Source: Ottelia alismoides (Eukaryota; Streptophyta; Magnoliopsida; Alismatales; Hydrocharitaceae). Taken from it: a DNA stretch of 64,000 bases. A program made the translations under genes and the position numbers. This document shows positions 58,063-64,000 of the stretch, one piece after another (position 1 is the first letter of the stretch; every line of letters begins with the position of its first letter). The notes beneath the pieces were generated by a model. It was not told the origin of the DNA. It did not search any database and saw only the letters and a program-made list of their open reading frames with translations. The stretch covers positions 310,001 through 374,000 of the forward strand of contig JAZKJV010009775.1 in assembly GCA_037367405.1 (NCBI GenBank). Reading direction: 5' to 3'.

Positions 58063-60199
58063 CCCCCTATACTTAAAACTTTGCTCATCCTTGAGCAAAT
58101 AAAGAATGAATAAACTGTTGAATCCTTGACTGTGCTTGTAAAATACAAGATTTGACATTTCTGGTAAAAGTTTTAAATGTAGCTCTCCGACTCTAAATCT
58201 GTATCAAGTCTTGGTCAAAAGGAACTCAACTTCCCTAATTTTTAGACCCTCTGTGTATACACACACACAGATATATATATATATATAAGAGGTATGACTT
58301 TGAGTGTAGACTACATGTACATGAGTAGAATCAAGGCTTCGCCGAGGTTCCAGTTTGAGAAATCTTCCTTAGGACCCAACCCTAAACTTTTGGGAATAAA
58401 TATAGTCTTGCTTTAATCCATCGTCTCTTTAGTTGTCAAGCTTAAAGTTATGGAGGATATAGGATTGTGTCATTTATTTTCTCATCTTATCAGAATAAGG
58501 AATCTCTCGAGTGCCTTATTACACACACATATATTTTTAGTTACTGATCACTGTGTCCATCAAAAGAGGTTGAGTCGTCTGCACTTGTTTTCATGAGAAT
58601 GCACCAAGGTGTGTCTCTTTTGAGTATCTATTATACCTTCGACACCCATACTTGTATCACTATACAATGCATATCCCTATTTTGGATTAGCACGACTCAT
58701 AAAAGCCTAAGATGTTGGTCCAAGTGAACACTTAAAAGGTTGGGAATGCTCGCCTCTAGTGAAGCTCATTTGAATGTAGCTTTGTAGTGTATGGGTTTCT
58801 TTTCATTTTTCTTCATTTTTCTTTTATTTTCTTTTTTGTCTAGCTCCACTACTTTTACCAAAGTTGGCGCATACTGATCTACAATGTTAATGGTTTATGC
58901 ATGTTGGCACTTAGGTTAATACCGAGATAGTATCAAAACCATGTTCTCGTACTGGCTAAAATGCTTAAACTCAGGTTTCATGAAGCCTTCGTTGATTTTA
59001 TCACATTCTCGAGCATCAGAAAATTAGGTCCACACTCAAACCTCTCACCCTAATTCCTCATGCGAAACCACAACTCATCACATTATTCATGTAATCGTGC
59101 ATGTGAAGTGCAGGTCATATTCTTTCAAGGAAGAGATTAAACACACAATATAGCATGTGTGTCTTTCAAACCAGGGAGTTTGAGTATTTAAGTCACAGAC
59201 CCTAATGATCACGAATGGTTAAACTCTGAGTCAGGTGTCACTCTAAGCCAAGTATCATAAACAATACAAGTTTTGTGTGGAAATGAAAGTGTTATGTACA
59301 AAACCATTTATTATGTAGTATTTTATTTAAATTTCAATTTAATAAATATTTATTTTTTCCTATTTTTTTGTTTTCAAAGAATTTATAAGTATATATACAT
59401 AAAATAATGTGTCAAGATGTCAAAATAAAATGTACCCTTTTCAAAATAATCTATAAAACATGTGTGCAAACCAAATCAGATACTAAATTTTTTCCAAATA
59501 TTTTGCAAATCATTTTTATAATAATTTTCAAATCTCCCTACCCAATGCCCATAAGAGTATACGAAGTATGTGAAAGTACATGCTATGAATAAAATATATA
59601 TGCAATATATATAGATCCCCCTATACTTAGCTTGTGTTATGTCCTCATGACAAAAAAATGAAATGAAAGATAGCTCGTACTAAGCGTAAGGAGGAACAAC
59701 AATACAAGGAAGTGAAAACGGGTACGCCCCCCTATAATCAAGCTTTTAATAGCCTATGAGTAGTATTGAACTACGAAGATGCTAGGTACAAAAGAATAGA
59801 AATAGAATAATTAAGGGAACACGGGCTCGACCCCCCATACTTAGGTTGGAAATTGCTTAACTATAAAGAATAGAATAAAGGAAAGAAGTGCCAAAAAGGT
59901 GACTAAAGAGTACTAACGGGATGTATAGAAGTAGGGTTTGGGTTCCCCCCTATACCTCAGCTTAAATAGTCTAAGAATGAGTGATAATGTAAAGAAGGGA
60001 GAAACTAAACCCTAAAAAGAATAGAATAAACCAAGAGTCTAAGGGAATGAGTGAGAAAGAATGGGTGAATATGCTAGCTACTGAATCTGCTCTGATTTGG
60101 ATCTTCTAACTGTGACTTCATGGAGAGTAATCTGAAATGGAATTAACGTTTGTACTCCACATGAAGAAAATATGCTCAACATGGACTAGTTGTTCATGA
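58063..60199 (-). other. Gypsy 3' spacer with repeated polypurine-tract-like motifs
   Basis: This is non-coding sequence between the integrase relic and the LTR. On the minus strand the motif AAGTATAGGGGG or a close variant occurs at about 58063-58075, 59614-59627, 59726-59737, 59829-59842 and 59943-59956. The first directly precedes the LTR and is the likely functional tract. A (TA)n microsatellite lies at 58270-58288. Confidence 0.55.
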
Positions 60200-61488
60200 A
60201 TGTCAAAAAAGTGTTTCAATAGCTTCCCATTCACTAAGAAAGAGCGTGCACCATCTTGAAGATTATATATTCAACACTACTGTTGTTGTGCACTTCTTTC
60301 ACCAAATAGGGTTCCGCCTATATAGATTTCAACTTTCCATGAAAGACCTTAACTTTGCGTTGAACAACCATACATTTTATCCCACAACAAAGTTCTTAAT
60401 CTGAATTTGTATGTCGTGCAATTTCTTAGCTTTGTCCTTGTATACTACATTATTGTCGTACGCGTAGTTGTGGATCTCTACGAGCTCATTGAGGTTTAAG
60501 TCTCTACACAACTTTACCAGGTGAAAACTTTAATTAATCTTCTTTATTTCCTTCTTAGACTTGTGAATCAATTCAGTGGGCAAATGGCATGGCTTTCCAT
60601 ATACCATCCTAATGGGAAAGTGCCAATCGATGTCTTATAGGTCGTCCGGTTGGCCCACAGAACTTGGTCCAACAACTATGACTAATTCTTCCTATCAGGA
60701 CGTACTAACTTATGTAAATATGCTCTTTACTTCTTGATTTCAAACCTCTGATATGTTGTTCGATTGTGGGTGGTAAGGACTAGTCACACGACGATCGATA
60801 CCATAGTCCTTAGTAAGTTTTTTCATCTCTCTATTCACAAAGTGGTTGTCCCCATCTGAAATCAAGACATTTGGGACACCGAACCAAGAAATAATGTGAT
60901 GTTTCACAAGCTTACAAACAATCTTACTATCTACGATTTAGGTTAGGATAACCTCCACCCACCTAGATAAATAATCAAGCACTAATAGAATGTGCTCATA
61001 TCCGTTGCTATTTGGGAAGGGACCGATAAAATCAATTCCCCATGCATATTCCGAAAGATGTTATATCTACATAATAAATTGTATTTTTTATAAATTCATA
61101 CCAATTCTCAGAATGATGAGAATCCATGTGGAAAAAGTTTTCCAATGGAGTCAACCATTTGGATAATAGATCTAAATGCATTGCTCCTTGACCAAAAGGA
61201 ATTCTAATGAATCCAATGAATAGAGTAAATAGTTCCAATATAAGCAACAGAAATAACATAGTATTATCCGATTCATGTGGATAGATAGAAGTGCATTTTT
61301 TTTCCAAAATGAGTACTAAACGTTCATATCTGGTTTATAGATTAAATACATCACAGAACATTACAATCTGCAAGGGCATCTCATCCCTCGATCCAATTGT
61401 CCCCTCTCCCATGACACACCGTACATGACCTTACAAAATCAAATGCATCTCGAAACAAGGTTGGCCAAAAGAATCCACATTGGGCCAA
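60200..61488 (-). pseudogene. Tat/Athila-type gypsy integrase relic
   Basis: From 61488 downward the minus strand encodes RDEMPLQIV near 61380, then, after a plastid insert, [13 protein letters not shown] near 61030. The integrase core follows with [15 protein letters not shown] near 60970, FGVPNVLISDGDNHFVN near 60870, YHPQSNN near 60770, LWANRTTYKTSIG near 60640 and a C-terminal VNGKLLKHFF near 60210. These are the integrase landmarks of non-chromoviral plant gypsy elements. Stops and indels are frequent. The zinc-binding N-terminus is only partly visible and reverse transcriptase is absent. Confidence 0.75.
61045..61310 (-). pseudogene. ndhF: Plastid ndhF fragment (NUPT)
   Basis: The minus strand encodes about 85 residues of NADH-plastoquinone oxidoreductase subunit 5, a membrane subunit of the plastid NDH complex: YPHESDNTMLFLLLILELFT, then FGQGAMHLDLLSKWLTPLEN, then [20 protein letters not shown]. 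This is a middle-to-late part of a protein of about 740 residues. It splits the gypsy integrase between MPLQIVMFCDVF and [11 protein letters not shown]. The left join shares ATATGCAT-like microhomology, and no target duplication is seen. Confidence 0.88.
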
Positions 61489-62948
61489 TGATGAATCTCC
61501 ATTTCATCACTAAACCCTAGCTAAATGCATGTATAAAGTATTATATTGTACAAAATAACCTCAACTATTTACATTGTAAATGTTGTATAAAATACTATAT
61601 TTAAAGCCAAAATAAAGAATAAAAAAGAAATGAAATACCATAAGTATTGAATGACTCTAAATCCCTTGACCTAGGCATCATGATGAGTAGGTCGACAAGG
61701 AATACTGTAGGGGTAGATAAGGGCCAAAAATACCTCAAAACCCTAATTCTGAATTCATCAATAACTCCAAGTTGGGATCTATTTTATTTTTTATTATTTA
61801 TACCTCACATCGATGAACTTTGTACATGAAAGTTGTAGATAAAAATACATATAAAAATACAAAATTTATTTCATATGAAAATAATGCACAATTTGCTTTA
61901 TACACTCAAAATAAAATCCAAAATCCAAACTTCACATACATGTATCTTCTCCATATGAACTTAAAATTCATCAAAATCATCTTTAATAGTATATAACTTT
62001 TAATTATCTATTTATTGAAGGTGGTTTCATTCAATTTGGAGTTAAGATGCATAATTTAGATTTTTGGCGCATAAAATATATTTTACTATTTTTAATTAGC
62101 TATTTATTTTTATTATTTTATTTTTATATTTTATATATTCATAACTTATTTTTATACTCATAAAATATATTTTTATTATAGTTTCCTGACTTATTTTGCA
62201 CATTTAAATAAATAAGGGTATATAATATATAGGTATAAATATAGTATATTCATTTATGTATTTATATAGGTTATTTTATTTTAATGCTTTATTTTTTCTT
62301 AATGTATTTTGCCAGGTATATTGTACAATAGGGGTCCAAAACCTAACTTTTACATCTTAACTCCAAATTTGATGAAACTACCTTCATTAAATAGCTTATT
62401 AAAAGTTATATACAATTAAATGTGATTTTGGTACATTTTGAGTTCATATGGAGAATATATCGGTATGGGAAGTTTGGGTTTTGGCTTATTTTTCTGCGTA
62501 TAAAAATTACATTGTGTATTATTTTCGTGTAAACTAAAATTTGTATTTTTCTATATATTTTTATGTACAACTTTCATGTCCAAAGTTTATGTATATGATG
62601 TATAATCAATAAAGAATAAAATAGGTCCCAATATGCAATATTGATGAATATAAATTAGGGTTTTATTGTTGGTTTTTGACCCTTATCTCGCCATACTTTA
62701 TTCCTTGTTAACCTAGTCTTCAATATGCCTAGGTCCCAGGGTTTAGGTTCATAAAATACCTTTGGCATTTTATTCCTTTTCTTTTCTTTTCTTTATTCTA
62801 TAATTTTGGTTTAAAAATTATATTTTATATACAATTAATGGAATAAATAATGAATGTTAATCTGCACAATCTAATGCATTTACATGAATTTAGCTAGGTT
62901 TTTAAGGCCAAAATGATAGAATAAAGGTGATGAAATGAATATTCATCA
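61489..62948. repeat. Large inverted repeat of two LTR starts
   Basis: The left arm (61489-62058) and the complement of the right arm (62343-62948) align over about 550-600 bp with moderate divergence. Shared blocks are TGATGAATCTCCATTTCATC, CTAGCTAAATGCATG, GACCTAGGCAT, GGACATGAAAGTTG (GTACATGAAAGTTG in the left arm), TTCTCCATATGAACT, GTATATAACTTTTAAT and TTTGGAGTTAAGATG. The central loop of about 285 bp is very AT-rich. The right arm starts directly after a polypurine tract (62949-62960) and is an LTR start on the minus strand; the left arm is the same LTR start in the opposite orientation. Confidence 0.85.
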
Positions 62949-64000
62949 CCCCCTATACTTGCCTTTGCTAGTCCCTAGCAAACACTTATGAAATAAGTGT
63001 AGAAAATAAAAATAAAGAAAATAAAAAGAAAGAAATTAGATTGACTTTAATTTTTAAGTTGTCTTCATAAAATCAAAGTTTGGAGCTTAAGTCAGACCCT
63101 TGGATTTTAGGTGCGGTCGGAACCTTATTGAGAAATGGATTTGAAACACAACAACCTTTGAGAATCACTCAACTCTGCTCAAGTCCCCTCAATAGCCAGG
63201 TCAGAATAATTCAACTCATACACAAACCCTAATGACTATTAATCTACCTTGAAAGTATGTGTGATATGTAGCTCTCCTCGACTGAAGCGGTAAAAGTCAG
63301 TCTTCTCCAAGACGGTGACCCTAGTTTCCCAATCTAACAACTCTTTCCTTGAGAAGTGGGGCATACTCTTCTAAGTTCAAGTACTACCAACTCAACAAGA
63401 GGAGGTGGGGAGAAGAATGGATGATAGCCAGTGTAGCTACCTATCCTAGGATGCTTGACCAGTATAGCCAAGTCATCCTATTGAATGCTCACATACATAT
63501 GACTTTGAAGCTCAAGCTTGCTTATCGACTATACAAATATATACAATATGGCATACATTTTATTGTCAATCAGACTTGTCCACTTTTTTAGAGTTTTTTA
63601 TTTTTTTCCATTTTTTTGAATGCTATATAAATAAGCACTTACATAAAGACTTTTTCTTCTTGAGTCAGTAGACTATCCTTCTTTTGAAGATTTACTGCAA
63701 CCAACAACTTCTGTCTTTAGACCTCGTCGCTATTGAAACGGGAAGGGGTACTGTGAAAACCCTGAAATTTGGAGTTTTAAATTTTTGTCATTTTCTTTTC
63801 CTATTTTTAGGGATTTTTGGTCTACATTTTTAAATTATAAAATAGGAAAAATATATTTTTTGGGGAATTTTTCAAAACATTTTTATATTTTTATAATTTT
63901 TTGATTTAAACAGGGACACAATGCGCTCTTTTCATTTTTTCATAAAAAGTTAAAATGCCTAAAATGCAAAAATAAAAATGTGATGTGAATGTTTATTCTA
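62949..64000 (-). other. Gypsy 3' spacer of a second related element
   Basis: The minus strand reads GCAAGTATAGGGGG at 62962-62949, then the LTR start TGATGAATATTC. The plus-strand flank CCCTATACTTGCCTTTGCTA with CCCTAGCAAACACTT parallels 58063-58110 (CCCTATACTTAAAACTTTGC, CCTTGAGCAAATAAAG). The remaining 1 kb is non-coding. Confidence 0.5.

Overview
The window is nuclear DNA of a flowering plant. The evidence is the set of plant retroelement lineages (Ty1/copia with initiator-tRNA-Met primer sites, chromodomain Ty3/gypsy, Tat/Ogre-like gypsy, L1 and RTE LINEs, hAT and Mutator-like DNA elements, a tRNA-derived SINE) together with inserted pieces of plastid (rps11, ndhF) and mitochondrial (nad5) DNA. 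The species cannot be fixed from sequence reading. Only one host gene is clearly recognisable: a TCF25/NULP1/Rqc1-like gene on the minus strand. Its first coding exon is at 50366-50214 and its second at 38079-37542, separated by a roughly 12 kb intron full of transposons. The second exon carries a 1-nt frameshift, and no later exon was found further left.

Layout. 1-4.9 kb: AT-rich, non-coding, possibly an old LTR. 4.9-9.0 kb: a chromodomain gypsy tail and LTR fused to a decayed copia element (copia B) that has an hAT MITE inside its reverse transcriptase. 10.9-21.2 kb: a three-level nest. An internally deleted gypsy (E) contains an almost complete copia (A, 143-bp LTRs), and the 3' LTR of copia A contains an RTE-type LINE with a (TTG)n tail. 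21.2-24.8 kb: L1-type LINE on the minus strand. 24.8-26.1 kb: mitochondrial-like DNA with a nad5 segment. 26.2-31.6 kb: decayed copia C on the plus strand, interrupted by an organelle-DNA mosaic (plastid rps11) and by LINE scraps, with a SINE at its 3' LTR end. 32.6-37.1 kb: plus-strand L1 interrupted by a 1.75-kb hAT element with perfect 8-bp target duplication. 37.5-50.4 kb: the TCF25-like gene with copia D, a hAT-like element built of GATATATCG motifs, two more minus-strand L1 remnants, a Mutator-like foldback element with alternating hairpins, a copia scrap and a MuDR N-terminal scrap in intron 1. 51.6-54.4 kb: a dead hAT transposase gene. 54.5-64 kb: Tat/Ogre-like gypsy debris with LTR pieces in opposite orientations, forming large inverted repeats, and a plastid ndhF fragment inside an integrase relic.

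No transposon coding region is intact: all carry stops, frameshifts, deletions or insertions. The elements do not work together as a system. The value of the window is the order of events recorded by nesting, target-site duplications and reading frames that continue on both sides of insertions. Several non-autonomous elements (40239-41619, 45913-46522, 33720-35472, 7052-7465, the SINE at 31377-31557) have clear ends and are the best candidates for undescribed families.
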